Assembly: GCF_004353925.1 (NCBI RefSeq)
Contig: NZ_SMOK01000030.1
Coordinates: forward strand, 1-35,438
Reading direction: 5' to 3'
DNA length: 35,438 nt
From: Pseudomonas sp. H9
Lineage (GTDB): Bacteria; Pseudomonadota; Gammaproteobacteria; Pseudomonadales; Pseudomonadaceae
Positions within the stretch are counted from its first letter, which is position 1. The number at the start of each line of letters is the position of its first letter. The notes under the pieces were generated by a model. That model did not search any database. It was given only the letters and a program-made list of their open reading frames with translations, and was not told the DNA's origin. Position numbers and translations under genes: made by a program. Below are positions 16,985-25,380 of this stretch, one piece after another.

Positions 16985-17013
16985 CCCGGTGAGCCCCCTC
17001 ACCGGGTTTTTTT
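16985..17013 (+). terminator. Terminator of the SBP-lipoprotein-OmpA unit
   Basis: A perfect 9-base stem (CCCGGTGAG / CTCACCGGG) with a CCCC loop is followed by seven T residues, 16 bases after the stop codon. Confidence 0.93.
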
Positions 17014-17026
17014 ATGGCTGTTCACA

Positions 17027-17099
17027 GGTAGGAGCGGGCTTGCCCCGCGATTGCGGTGTGCCTGACAGTGCGCAATCGCGGGGCAAGCCCGCTCCTACC
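17027..17099. repeat. REP inverted pair (copy 4)
   Basis: GGTAGGAGCGGGCTTGCCCC and its reverse complement at the right end enclose a short spacer. It lies just after the terminator and upstream of the MocR gene. Confidence 0.9.
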
Positions 17100-17256
17100 G
17101 GAGTAGGGCAGTTAAGGAGAGGTGGGGCTGTCACGCAACTGTATTGTCGACTATTCTTCAATCTGTCCCAGTACACTTTGCAACTGTTCCGGTATTCTGG
17201 CTCGAAACCTGAGTCGTACAACAATAATTACATTGCCTGCGTGTCGAGATCCGATC

Positions 17257-18702
17257 ATGACTAACCTGCTGCTCTACCAGCGTATCGCCCAGCAACTGGC
17301 CGAAGACATTCGTCGTGGTGTCTATCAGCCCGGTGAGCGGGTGCCGTCGGTACGTAAAATGAGTTCGCAGCTCAATGTCAGCCATGCCACCGTGCTGCAG
17401 GCATATGCCAACCTCGAAGATCAGGGGTTGATCCGCGCACGCCCACAGTCTGGTTACTATGTACACCAGACGCCCGCGTTGACGGCGCAGACGCCGGACA
17501 TCGCTCGGGTAGAGCGGCCCGGCCTGGTGACACGCAGTAGCATTATTCAGCAGGTATTGGCCGAGGCGCGACGCGACGGGGTGTTTCCGTTCGGTGCTGC
17601 AGTGCCGCATGTCGAATATTTACCGGTGCGCGCCTTGCACCAGCAGTTGGCCAAAGTCACGCGGTTTCATAGCCCGCGGGCCTTCAGCTATATGTTCAGC
17701 CCGGGCTTTGAGCCGTTACGTCGGCAGATCGCCATCCGCATGCGTGATGCTGGTGTAGTGGTTGACCCCAGCGAAGTGGTGGTAACCCACGGCTGTGTGG
17801 ATGCCTTGCAGATGTCGCTGCGGGTGTTGACCAAGCCGGGTGATCTGATCGCTGCTGAGTCGCCGACGTATTATGGCCTGTTGCAATTGGCTGACCTGCT
17901 CGGGCTCAAAGTCATCGAAATTCCCAGTGATCCTTCTACCGGTATCAGCCTGGAGGCCTTGCAGCTGGCAGCTAACCAATGGCCGATCAAGGCGTTGGTG
18001 TTGACTGCGCGCTTGAGTAATCCGTTGGGCGGCACCATTCCGGAAGATCGGCAAAAACAGTTACTGCGCCTGGCTTCGGACTTCGATATCCAGATCGTTG
18101 AAGACGATATCTATGGCGAGCTGATGTTCGAACAGGGCAAGAGTAAGGCGCTCAAAGCGTTTGATCGTCTGGGGCGGGTGATTTATTGCTCAAGTTTTTC
18201 CAAGACCCTCTCGCCCGGGGTGCGTATCGGCTGGATGATTGCCGGTAAGTACCAGGCGGAAATTCAGCGTCTGCAGACCTTTACCACGCACTCGGCCTGC
18301 AGTGTGACCCAGATGGGGGTTGCCTCTTATCTGGAGAACGGCGGCTACGATCGGCATTTGCGCTATATCCGCCAGGAGTACCGTAAAAACCTCAGTGCTT
18401 ATCAATTGGCGGTGCAGCAGCACTTCCCCGAAGGCACACAAATGACCCGACCAACGGGCGGCTTTATTTTGTGGGTCAGTTTGCCGGGGCGGGTCAATAC
18501 CCAAGAGCTGCATGTGCGGGCACTGCAACAGGGGATCAGCATCGCGCCGGGGTTGATTTTCAGTAATACCGAGCAGTTCAACCACTGTATTCGCTTGAAT
18601 TGTGGCATTCCCTGGAACCGCGAAGCGGAGCGTGCCCTGATGACCTTGGGCATGCTTGCCAATCAGTTGTGCCAGGAGTCAGGGGCGGCAAACTTTTTCT
18701 AG
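17257..18702 (+). CDS. MocR-type transcriptional regulator (GntR HTH plus aminotransferase fold)
   Basis: A 481-residue regulator with an N-terminal GntR winged helix (residues about 5-72: GERVPSVRKMSSQLNVSHAT, with the QSGYYV wing) and a class I aminotransferase-like domain (about 100-475). SSFSKTLSPGVRIGW includes Lys316, expected to bind PLP. The usual SNPTG-like motif reads LSNPLGGTIP, and EDDIYGEL gives the conserved Asp/Tyr. MocR proteins sense amines or amino acids through PLP chemistry, but no likely target is adjacent. The ATG at 17257 begins the canonical N-terminus; its Shine-Dalgarno (CGAGAT) is modest. Confidence 0.88.
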   Translation: MTNLLLYQRIAQQLAEDIRRGVYQPGERVPSVRKMSSQLNVSHATVLQAYANLEDQGLIRARPQSGYYVHQTPALTAQTPDIARVERPGLVTRSSIIQQVLAEARRDGVFPFGAAVPHVEYLPVRALHQQLAKVTRFHSPRAFSYMFSPGFEPLRRQIAIRMRDAGVVVDPSEVVVTHGCVDALQMSLRVLTKPGDLIAAESPTYYGLLQLADLLGLKVIEIPSDPSTGISLEALQLAANQWPIKALVLTARLSNPLGGTIPEDRQKQLLRLASDFDIQIVEDDIYGELMFEQGKSKALKAFDRLGRVIYCSSFSKTLSPGVRIGWMIAGKYQAEIQRLQTFTTHSACSVTQMGVASYLENGGYDRHLRYIRQEYRKNLSAYQLAVQQHFPEGTQMTRPTGGFILWVSLPGRVNTQELHVRALQQGISIAPGLIFSNTEQFNHCIRLNCGIPWNREAERALMTLGMLANQLCQESGAANFF

Positions 18703-18775
18703 GTTTGTACGTGGGCTTGCCAGCCTCATTGGGAACGGGGAGCATATACATCTTTGCGGGTGATTTTCGGTGTAT

Positions 18776-19261
18776 ATGAAAGCCTTGTCTCGAGTCGGCC
18801 TGCTCCTGTGTCTGTTGGGGCTGCTGGTGGGCAACGGTAGCGCGATGGCTCAGACGCCACCCGCCACCACACCGGCAAAGCAGGCAAGCGCTGGCGCGAA
18901 AAGCCAGCCGAAAGCCCAGCAGAAACAGCCCAAGCCCGCACCAGTGAAGAAAAAGCCGGTCACTCAGGCAGGTCGGAATAAAGCGAAATCGACCAAGGCT
19001 GCCCCGGCAGCATTACCGGCTGCCACGTTGGATCTGCGCTTACCAGCTGACATGGTCAAGGACCTCAAGCCGGCAACCCAGGATCCGGCGCCGACGCCCA
19101 AACCACTGTTGCCCCATCTATTTGGCGAAAAACCTCCTTCTGAGAGCCCGTTTCAGCTCAATGGCCGGCTGTTGAGCAACGAAATGCAACTGCAGCTGCG
19201 CAACGATGCGCGCCAGCAAGATATTGAAGGCGCAGCCATCGAGCTCGAGTTCAAGCAGTAG
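18776..19261 (+). CDS. Secreted Lys/Pro/Ala-rich hypothetical protein
   Basis: 161 residues I cannot assign to a function. Residues 1-26 look like a Sec signal (MKALSRVGLLLCLLGLLVGNG, cut after AMA). Residues about 30-85 are a low-complexity basic linker rich in Lys, Pro, Ala and Gln. The C-terminal 70 residues look folded and conserved in character (PHLFGEKPPSESPFQLNGRL, then MQLQLRNDARQQDIEGAAIE). The basic linker can draw spurious hits to IF-2 or TonB-like sequences. GTG 18770 is an in-frame alternative start. Confidence 0.65.
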   Translation: MKALSRVGLLLCLLGLLVGNGSAMAQTPPATTPAKQASAGAKSQPKAQQKQPKPAPVKKKPVTQAGRNKAKSTKAAPAALPAATLDLRLPADMVKDLKPATQDPAPTPKPLLPHLFGEKPPSESPFQLNGRLLSNEMQLQLRNDARQQDIEGAAIELEFKQ

Positions 19262-19387
19262 TCACTGCCCGACCTGCAGGTCACGATTTATGGCGTCATT
19301 TTCATGTTGCCAGCAATTTCAAACGACCGTTTAAGCGGGTACTATCCGGGTTCATTCATCATTTGCTGTGCCGAGGATTCTGTTGTC

Positions 19388-19642
19388 ATGAATTGCCGTG
19401 AAGGATGTGGCGCCTGCTGCATCGCGCCCTCCATCAGCTCGCCAATGCCGGGTATGCCCAAGGGTAAACCGGCGGGTGAGCGGTGTTTGCATCTGTCGGT
19501 GGCCAATCTCTGTGCGTTGTTCGGCAAGCCTGAGCGGCCGGCGGTGTGCGGTGGCTTCAAGGCGGATGTCGAGGTGTGTGGCAGTGACCGTGATGAGGCG
19601 ATCAGAATTCTTGGGTGGTTGGAGCAAGTGACGGCAGCTTGA
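19388..19642 (+). CDS. YkgJ-family cysteine-cluster protein
   Basis: An 84-residue small protein with N-terminal MNCREGCGACC, the CxxxCxxCC-type cluster of YkgJ / UPF0153 proteins, and further cysteines in GERCLHL, LCALFG and AVCGGF. The pattern suggests metal (zinc or Fe-S) binding. No enzymatic role is established. ATG 19388 is chosen because the conserved region starts at once. It is 32 bases upstream of the START-domain gene. Confidence 0.75.
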   Translation: MNCREGCGACCIAPSISSPMPGMPKGKPAGERCLHLSVANLCALFGKPERPAVCGGFKADVEVCGSDRDEAIRILGWLEQVTAA

Positions 19643-19674
19643 AACGCAGAACCTGGACAATAAGGAACAAAAGA

Positions 19675-20280
19675 ATGGGATCGTTTAAGCAAGTGGCACT
19701 GGTCTTGGGTCTGAGCGCGGTGCTGGCACCGCTGGCGCAGGCAGAAGACTGGAAGCAAGCCAAGAACGAAGAGGGCATCACGGTTGACCTGAGCGAGGTC
19801 GCCGGTTCTGACTACAAGGCCTACCGTGGTGTAACGCTGATCAAGGCGCCGCTGGCAAAAGTCAGGGCTCTGCAGGAAGACGTTGTTGGTGCCTGCGCCT
19901 GGATTCATGAGTGCAAATCGCAAAAGCTGCTCAAGTCCGAAGGTGATCAGAGCTGGACCTACACCCAGTTCAATACGCCATGGCCGGTGACGCCGCGTGA
20001 TTCCATTTTGCATGTCACAACGACAGAAGGCGCCGATGGTAGCTTGACGCGCAAGCTTGAAGGGCTACCGAAGTACCTGCCTGAAGAGAAGGGTTTTGTG
20101 CGCGTCGCCAAGGTTGATGGTTTCTGGAAGCTGACGCCCAAAGATGGCGGTACCGAGGTTATTTACCAGGTGCACACCGAGCCGGGCGGTAGCGTGCCGT
20201 CGGTGGTGGCGAACAAGTTTGTGGTCGATGCGCCGTTCAACACGCTCAAGGCGTTGAAAGCAAAGGCTGAAAAGCCTTGA
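19675..20280 (+). CDS. Exported START-domain protein
   Basis: A 201-residue protein with a Sec signal (residues 1-23, cut after LAQA) and a START/SRPBCC-like hydrophobic-ligand fold: DWKQAKNEEGITVD, YRGVTLIKAPLAKVRALQED, then PWPVTPRDSILHVTTTE and VPSVVANKFVVDAPFNTLKALK at the C-terminal helix. Likely a periplasmic lipid or hydrophobic ligand carrier; the ligand is unknown. The start follows AAGGAAC. A strong hairpin and a REP follow the stop. Confidence 0.78.
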   Translation: MGSFKQVALVLGLSAVLAPLAQAEDWKQAKNEEGITVDLSEVAGSDYKAYRGVTLIKAPLAKVRALQEDVVGACAWIHECKSQKLLKSEGDQSWTYTQFNTPWPVTPRDSILHVTTTEGADGSLTRKLEGLPKYLPEEKGFVRVAKVDGFWKLTPKDGGTEVIYQVHTEPGGSVPSVVANKFVVDAPFNTLKALKAKAEKP

Positions 20281-20285
20281 TTTGA

Positions 20286-20330
20286 GAGATACAGTTGCGC
20301 GCAGTCAGCGGCTCTCGCTAACTGTATCTC
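20286..20330. other. Long 3' hairpin after the START-domain gene
   Basis: Perfect 11-base arms (GAGATACAGTT at 20286-20296, AACTGTATCTC at 20320-20330), extended by GCG/CGC across one bulge, close a GC-rich loop. It begins five bases after the stop and has no T tract, so it looks like an mRNA 3' stabiliser or operator and not a terminator. Confidence 0.6.
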
Positions 20331-20331
20331 C

Positions 20332-20403
20332 GGTGGGAGCGGGCTTGCCCCGCGAGTGCGGTAGGGCGGTCAGATTGCATCGCGGGGCAAGCCCGCTCCC
20401 ACC
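20332..20403. repeat. REP inverted pair (copy 5)
   Basis: GGTGGGAGCGGGCTTGCCCC and its reverse complement are separated by a spacer that differs from the other copies. Located between the START gene and gltA. Confidence 0.9.
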
Positions 20404-20420
20404 GTCAGAGTAAGAACCAT

Positions 20421-20450
20421 AAAAAAGGCTGCCCGAGGGCAGCCTTTTTT
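20421..20450. terminator. Bidirectional terminator between START gene and gltA
   Basis: AAAAAAGGCTGCCC and GGGCAGCCTTTTTT form a symmetric perfect hairpin with A and T runs on both sides, serving the convergent START-domain gene and gltA. Confidence 0.93.
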
Positions 20451-20467
20451 CGTGTTCAGCGCGAGGC

Positions 20468-21757
20468 TTACTTGCGGTCTTCCAGCTTGACGATGTCGCG
20501 TGCTTCGTAGCCGGTGTACAGCTGGCGCGGGCGGCCAATTTTGTACGGGCTGGAGAGCATTTCTTTCCAGTGCGAGATCCAGCCGACGGTACGCGCCAGG
20601 GCGAAGATCACGGTGAACATGCTGGTAGGAATGCCGATCGCCTTGAGGATGATCCCCGAGTAGAAGTCGACGTTCGGGTACAGCGAGCGCTCGATGAAGT
20701 ACGGATCGGTCAGTGCGATCTCTTCGAGGCGCATGGCCAGCTCCAGCTGCGGGTCGTTCTTGATGCCCAGCTCGCGCAGGACTTCGTCGCAGGTCTGCTT
20801 CATCACGGTGGCGCGTGGGTCGCGGTTCTTGTAAACGCGGTGACCGAAGCCCATCAGTTTGAACGGATCGTTCTTGTCTTTGGCCTTGGCGATGAACTTG
20901 TCGATGTTCGAGACATCGCCGATTTCATCGAGCATGGTCAGAACGGCTTCGTTGGCGCCGCCGTGGGCCGGGCCCCACAGTGCAGCGATACCGGCAGCGA
21001 TACAGGCGAACGGGTTGGCGCCCGAGGAGCCAGCCAGGCGTACGGTGGAGGTCGATGCGTTCTGCTCGTGGTCGGCGTGGAGGATGAAAATCCGGTCCAT
21101 TGCCTTGGCGAGGGTCGGGCTGATCGGTTTGATCTCGCACGGGGTGTTGAACATCATGTGCAGGAAGTTTTCCGCGTACGACAGGTCGTTGCGCGGGTAC
21201 ATCATGGGTTGGCCCATGGAGTACTTGTAAACCATCGCCGCCAGGGTCGGCATTTTCGCGACCAGGCGTACCGCGGAAATTTCGCGGTGCTGCGGGTTAT
21301 TGATGTCCAGCGAGTCGTGGTAGAACGCCGACAGGGCGCCAACCACGCCGCACATGACGGCCATCGGGTGGGCGTCGCGGCGGAAGCCGTTGAAGAAGGA
21401 CTTCAACTGCTCGTGCACCATGGTATGGTTTTTCACGGTGCTGACGAACTGGGCCTTCTGCTCGGCATTCGGCAGTTCGCCGTTGAGCAGCAGGTAGCAG
21501 GTCTCGAGGTAATCGGATTTCTCGGCGAGCTGTTCGATCGGATAGCCGCGATGCAGCAGGATACCCTTGTCGCCATCGATATAAGTGATCTTCGACTCGC
21601 AGGATGCGGTCGCCATGAAACCAGGGTCGAAAGTGAAGTGACCCGTGGCCCCCAACCCTCTAACGTCGATAACATCGGGACCAACGGTGCCGGTTAAAAT
21701 GGGCAGCTCGACGGGGGCTGCGCCCTCGATGACCAACTGCGCTTTTTTGTCAGCCAT
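20468..21757 (-). CDS. gltA: Citrate synthase (type II)
   Basis: 429 residues, the usual length of the hexameric NADH-sensitive proteobacterial enzyme that condenses oxaloacetate and acetyl-CoA. Catalytic motifs are visible: GPAHGGANE (His), FGHRVYK (His), and YPNVDFYSG (Asp); the CoA site region is LYTGYEARD near the end. AGGAGG lies just before the ATG. A near-consensus promoter is 59 bases upstream of the ATG. It is divergent from the sdh operon, the normal arrangement in pseudomonads. Confidence 0.97.
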   Translation of the reverse strand: MADKKAQLVIEGAAPVELPILTGTVGPDVIDVRGLGATGHFTFDPGFMATASCESKITYIDGDKGILLHRGYPIEQLAEKSDYLETCYLLLNGELPNAEQKAQFVSTVKNHTMVHEQLKSFFNGFRRDAHPMAVMCGVVGALSAFYHDSLDINNPQHREISAVRLVAKMPTLAAMVYKYSMGQPMMYPRNDLSYAENFLHMMFNTPCEIKPISPTLAKAMDRIFILHADHEQNASTSTVRLAGSSGANPFACIAAGIAALWGPAHGGANEAVLTMLDEIGDVSNIDKFIAKAKDKNDPFKLMGFGHRVYKNRDPRATVMKQTCDEVLRELGIKNDPQLELAMRLEEIALTDPYFIERSLYPNVDFYSGIILKAIGIPTSMFTVIFALARTVGWISHWKEMLSSPYKIGRPRQLYTGYEARDIVKLEDRK

Positions 21758-21815
21758 GTGGCCTCCTATTAATGCTTGAAATCATCAGACAGACCCCCCA
21801 CGCAGGGCCCGCACC

Positions 21816-21843
21816 ACTATAGTGAGATAAATTCGAATGTCAA
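21816..21843 (-). promoter_or_regulatory. Sigma-70 promoter of gltA
   Basis: Minus strand: TTGACA (21843-21838), 16 bases, TATAGT (21821-21816). A perfect -35 and a 5/6 -10 make this one of the strongest promoters in the window. Confidence 0.85.
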
Positions 21844-21957
21844 TTTGCCTAAAGCACGGTTGTAAAGGGCTTTGGGCGCCATTTTTCCTCGAAATTGCCG
21901 CTCATTTACGCCTTTTATGCGCCAAAGGCAATCCGCTATTTGGGCTAGGGCCTTGCG

Positions 21958-21986
21958 TTGTCATTAGTAGCCTAACTGTCTATAAT
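21958..21986 (+). promoter_or_regulatory. Sigma-70 promoter of sdhCDAB
   Basis: TTGTCA (21958-21963), 17 bases, TATAAT (21981-21986). The predicted start near 21993 gives a leader of about 115 bases before sdhC. Confidence 0.85.
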
Positions 21987-22107
21987 CGGCCCCCGACCGC
22001 CAGGGGCTTGCAAGCCCGTGTTGCTGGGGTCGTCACTCCCTGGGTGGTGGGTACCTGACCAGTACACTTACCAACAACTTTGCCCTGCTTGCTAGGGGCT
22101 CTTCAGT

Positions 22108-22494
22108 GTGAAAAAAGCCGTGAAAAGCCAACGACCTGTAAACCTAGACCTAAGGACCATCAAACTCCCCATTACCGGCGTTACGTCATTTCTTCATCGT
22201 GTTTCCGGCATCATCCTCTTCCTGGGCCTTGGCATCATGCTTTATGCATTGGGCAAATCCCTGGGTTCGGAGGAAGGCTACGCCGAGGTGAAGGCATGCT
22301 TGACCAGTCCGCTGGCCAAATTCGTGGCATGGGGCCTCCTGTCCGCCTTGCTGTATCACTTGGTTGCCGGTGTGCGCCATTTGATCATGGACATGGGCAT
22401 CGGTGAGACGCTGGAAGGCGGAAGACTGGGCTCGAAAATTATCATCGCCGTCTCTGTGGTGGTGATCGTGCTGGCAGGAGTTTGGATATGGTAA
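22108..22494 (+). CDS. sdhC: Succinate dehydrogenase cytochrome b556 subunit
   Basis: A 128-residue membrane anchor of complex II with three hydrophobic segments. RPVNLDLRTIKLPITGVTSFLHRVSG contains the quinone-site Ser/Arg region, and LVAGVRHLIMDMG carries the heme-ligand His of the H-x-x-x-G-x-R-H-L pattern. The start is GTG at 22108 after AGGGG; a second in-frame GTG at 22120 is possible. It overlaps sdhD by seven bases. Confidence 0.93.
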   Translation: MKKAVKSQRPVNLDLRTIKLPITGVTSFLHRVSGIILFLGLGIMLYALGKSLGSEEGYAEVKACLTSPLAKFVAWGLLSALLYHLVAGVRHLIMDMGIGETLEGGRLGSKIIIAVSVVVIVLAGVWIW

Positions 22495-22856
22495 CTAACG
22501 TCACGAACCTCTCGCGTTCGGGCCTCTATGACTGGATGGCGCAGCGCGTTTCTGCGGTCGTTCTCGCGGCTTATTTCATTTTCCTGATCGGATACCTGGT
22601 CGCGCACCCGGGCATCGAGTTTGCCCAGTGGCACGCTCTGTTCTCCAACAACGCGATGCGTATTTTCAGTCTGCTGGCACTGGTTGCCCTGGGCGCTCAC
22701 GCCTGGGTCGGCATGTGGACCATCGCTACCGACTACCTGACGCCGATGGCGCTGGGCAAGTCGGCGACTGCCGTACGTTTCCTGTTCCAGGCGGTATGTG
22801 GTGTCGCGATGTTCGCGTACTTCGTCTGGGGTGTGCAGATTCTCTGGGGTATCTGA
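22488..22856 (+). CDS. sdhD: Succinate dehydrogenase membrane anchor subunit
   Basis: A 122-residue hydrophobic anchor subunit with three membrane helices. LSRSGLYDWMAQRVSAVVLA is the typical SdhD opening, and LVALGAHAWVGMWTIATDY contains the conserved His and Asp-Tyr near the heme and quinone site. ATG 22488 follows CAGGAGT inside the end of sdhC; the TTG at 22482 lies too close to that site. It ends three bases before the sdhA ATG. Confidence 0.94.
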   Translation: MVTNVTNLSRSGLYDWMAQRVSAVVLAAYFIFLIGYLVAHPGIEFAQWHALFSNNAMRIFSLLALVALGAHAWVGMWTIATDYLTPMALGKSATAVRFLFQAVCGVAMFAYFVWGVQILWGI

Positions 22857-22859
22857 TTC

Positions 22860-24632
22860 ATGGCTAACATTCCTACGATTACATTCGACGCCATCATCAT
22901 TGGTGGTGGCGGTGCCGGCATGCGCGCTGCGCTGCAGCTGGCCCAGGGTGGTCACAAGACTGCCGTGATCACCAAGGTCTTCCCGACCCGTTCGCATACT
23001 GTATCGGCTCAGGGTGGCATCACCTGCGCCATCGCTTCGGCCGACCCGAACGATGACTGGCGCTGGCACATGTACGATACCGTCAAAGGTTCCGACTATA
23101 TCGGTGACCAGGACGCTATCGAATACATGTGTCAGGAAGGCCCGGCTGCGGTCTTCGAACTGGACCACATGGGTCTGCCGTTCTCGCGTACCGAAACCGG
23201 TCGTATCTATCAGCGTCCGTTCGGTGGTCAGTCCAAGGACTACGGTAAAGGTGGCCAGGCTGCCCGTACCTGTGCCGCTTCCGACCGTACCGGTCACGCG
23301 CTGCTGCACACCCTGTACCAGGGCAACCTGAAAGCAGGTACCACGTTCCTGAACGAGTACTACGCTGTTGACCTGGTGAAGAACCAGGAAGGCGCGTTCG
23401 TCGGTGTGATCGCTATCTGCATCGAAACCGGCGAAACCCTGTACATCAAGTCCAAGGCCACTGTACTGGCCACCGGCGGTGCAGGCCGTATCTACGCCTC
23501 GACCACCAACGCCCTGATCAATACCGGTGACGGCATCGGTATGGCCCTGCGTGCAGGCGTTCCGGTTCAGGACATTGAAATGTGGCAGTTCCACCCGACC
23601 GGTATTGCCGGCGCCGGTGTACTGGTTACCGAAGGCTGCCGTGGTGAAGGTGGATACCTGATCAACAAGCACGGCGAGCGTTTCATGGAACGTTATGCGC
23701 CAAACGCCAAAGACCTCGCTGGTCGTGACGTTGTGGCCCGTTCCATGGTTAAAGAGATCATCGCCGGTAACGGCTGTGGCCCTAACGGCGACCACGTGAT
23801 GCTCAAGCTCGACCACCTGGGTGAAGAAGTACTGCACAGCCGCCTGCCAGGTATCTGTGAGCTGTCCAAGACCTTCGCTCACGTTGACCCTGTTGTTGCG
23901 CCGGTTCCTGTTGTTCCAACCTGCCACTACATGATGGGCGGCGTTGCCACCAACATCCATGGCCAAGCCATGACCCAGGACGCCGACGGCGTTGACCAGA
24001 TCATCCCTGGTCTGTTCGCAGTAGGTGAAGTGGCGTGCGTATCGGTTCACGGTGCTAACCGTCTGGGCGGCAACTCGCTGCTCGACCTGGTGGTATTCGG
24101 TCGTGCCGCTGGTCTGCACCTGGAAAAAGCGCTGAGCGACGGTATCGAATACCTCGACGCCAGCGACACCGATATCGACGTTGCCCTGAGCCGTCTGAAC
24201 AAGCTCAACGAGCGCAACACTGGCGAAGACGTGGCTACCCTGCGTCGCGAGCTGCAAAGCTGCATGCAGAACTACTTCGGTGTATTCCGTACTGGCGAAT
24301 ACATGCAGAAGGGTATCGAGCAGCTGGCGCAACTGCGTGAGCGCATTGCCAACGTCAAGATCAACGACAAGTCCCAGGCCTTCAACACCGCGCGTATCGA
24401 AGCGCTGGAGCTGCAGAACCTGCTGGAAGTCGCTGAAGCCACTGCAATCGCTGCAGAAGTTCGTAAAGAGTCCCGCGGTGCTCACGCCCGTGAAGACTTC
24501 GAAGACCGTGACGACGAAAACTGGCTGTGCCACACCCTGTACTTCCCGGGCGAAAAACGCGTTGCCAAGCGCGCTGTTAACTTCGCGCCGAAAACCGTAC
24601 CGGCGTTCGAGCCAAAAGTCCGGACTTACTAA
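22860..24632 (+). CDS. sdhA: Succinate dehydrogenase flavoprotein subunit
   Basis: A 590-residue catalytic subunit of complex II that oxidises succinate to fumarate. It begins with an FAD fold (DAIIIGGGGAGMRAALQLA), and FPTRSHTVSAQGG holds the His that binds FAD covalently. QFHPTGIAGAGVLVTEGCRGEGG, DVVARSM and HGANRLGGNSLLDLVVFGR are substrate- and FAD-site signatures. Standard length and gene order. A weak Shine-Dalgarno suggests coupling to sdhD translation. Confidence 0.97.
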   Translation: MANIPTITFDAIIIGGGGAGMRAALQLAQGGHKTAVITKVFPTRSHTVSAQGGITCAIASADPNDDWRWHMYDTVKGSDYIGDQDAIEYMCQEGPAAVFELDHMGLPFSRTETGRIYQRPFGGQSKDYGKGGQAARTCAASDRTGHALLHTLYQGNLKAGTTFLNEYYAVDLVKNQEGAFVGVIAICIETGETLYIKSKATVLATGGAGRIYASTTNALINTGDGIGMALRAGVPVQDIEMWQFHPTGIAGAGVLVTEGCRGEGGYLINKHGERFMERYAPNAKDLAGRDVVARSMVKEIIAGNGCGPNGDHVMLKLDHLGEEVLHSRLPGICELSKTFAHVDPVVAPVPVVPTCHYMMGGVATNIHGQAMTQDADGVDQIIPGLFAVGEVACVSVHGANRLGGNSLLDLVVFGRAAGLHLEKALSDGIEYLDASDTDIDVALSRLNKLNERNTGEDVATLRRELQSCMQNYFGVFRTGEYMQKGIEQLAQLRERIANVKINDKSQAFNTARIEALELQNLLEVAEATAIAAEVRKESRGAHAREDFEDRDDENWLCHTLYFPGEKRVAKRAVNFAPKTVPAFEPKVRTY

Positions 24633-24644
24633 GGGGTGGTCGCT

Positions 24645-25349
24645 ATGTTGCAAGTCGAAGTCTATCGTTACAACCCCGATACCGACTCTGCGCCGAAGAT
24701 GCAGACGTTCCAGGTCGATACCGGTGGCAAAGACCTGATGGTGCTGGATGTATTGGCACTGATCAAAGAACAGGATGAAGGTTTCTCGTATCGTCGTTCT
24801 TGCCGCGAAGGTGTTTGCGGTTCCGACGGTATGAACATCAACGGCAAGAACGGCCTGGCGTGCATCACGCCGCTGTCGGCCGTGGTCAAGCGTAACAAGC
24901 TGATCATTCGTCCGTTGCCAGGACTGCCAGTCATTCGTGACCTGGTCGTCGATATGAGCATCTTCTACAAGCAGTACGAGAAGGTGAAGCCATTCCTGCA
25001 GAACGACACGCCGGCTCCGGCCATCGAGCGTCTGCAGTCGCCAGAAGAGCGTGAGAAGCTGGACGGTCTGTACGAGTGCATCCTGTGCGCTTGCTGCTCG
25101 ACTTCCTGCCCTTCGTTCTGGTGGAACCCTGACAAGTTCCTTGGTCCCGCTGCACTGTTGCAGGCCTATCGCTTCCTGGCCGACAGCCGTGACACCAAGA
25201 CCCAGGAGCGTCTGGCTTCGCTTGACGATCCGTTCAGCGTATTCCGCTGCCGCGGAATCATGAACTGCGTAAACGTTTGCCCTAAAGGTCTGAACCCGAC
25301 CAAGGCAATCGGTCACGTACGTAACATGTTGCTGCAAAGCGGTACCTGA
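24645..25349 (+). CDS. sdhB: Succinate dehydrogenase iron-sulfur subunit
   Basis: A 234-residue electron-transfer subunit. The [2Fe-2S] site is in SCREGVCGSDGMNINGKNG, followed by C in LACIT. The [4Fe-4S] and [3Fe-4S] ligands are in CILCACCSTSCPSFWW and CRGIMNCVNVCPKGLNP. ATG 24645 is chosen over GTG 24636 because AAGGGGTGG spans the latter and acts as its Shine-Dalgarno. Last gene of sdhCDAB. Confidence 0.96.
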   Translation: MLQVEVYRYNPDTDSAPKMQTFQVDTGGKDLMVLDVLALIKEQDEGFSYRRSCREGVCGSDGMNINGKNGLACITPLSAVVKRNKLIIRPLPGLPVIRDLVVDMSIFYKQYEKVKPFLQNDTPAPAIERLQSPEEREKLDGLYECILCACCSTSCPSFWWNPDKFLGPAALLQAYRFLADSRDTKTQERLASLDDPFSVFRCRGIMNCVNVCPKGLNPTKAIGHVRNMLLQSGT

Positions 25350-25380
25350 TTCTAAAAGTGTTGTACCCGTAGCACGCCAA

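Larger units (their letters stand above)
21758..22107. other. Divergent gltA / sdhC control region
   Basis: 350 bases without a gene. It holds back-to-back sigma-70 promoters (gltA at 21816-21843, sdh at 21958-21986) separated by an AT-richer stretch. The sdhC leader of about 115 bases contains a 14-base palindrome and an outer pairing; see the findings. Confidence 0.75.

Noticed and set aside
16989..17264. Short frames with AGLPRD / SRGKPAPT peptides around REP copies, here and elsewhere
   Set aside because: These peptides are translations of the REP repeat itself and recur at each copy. They are not genes.
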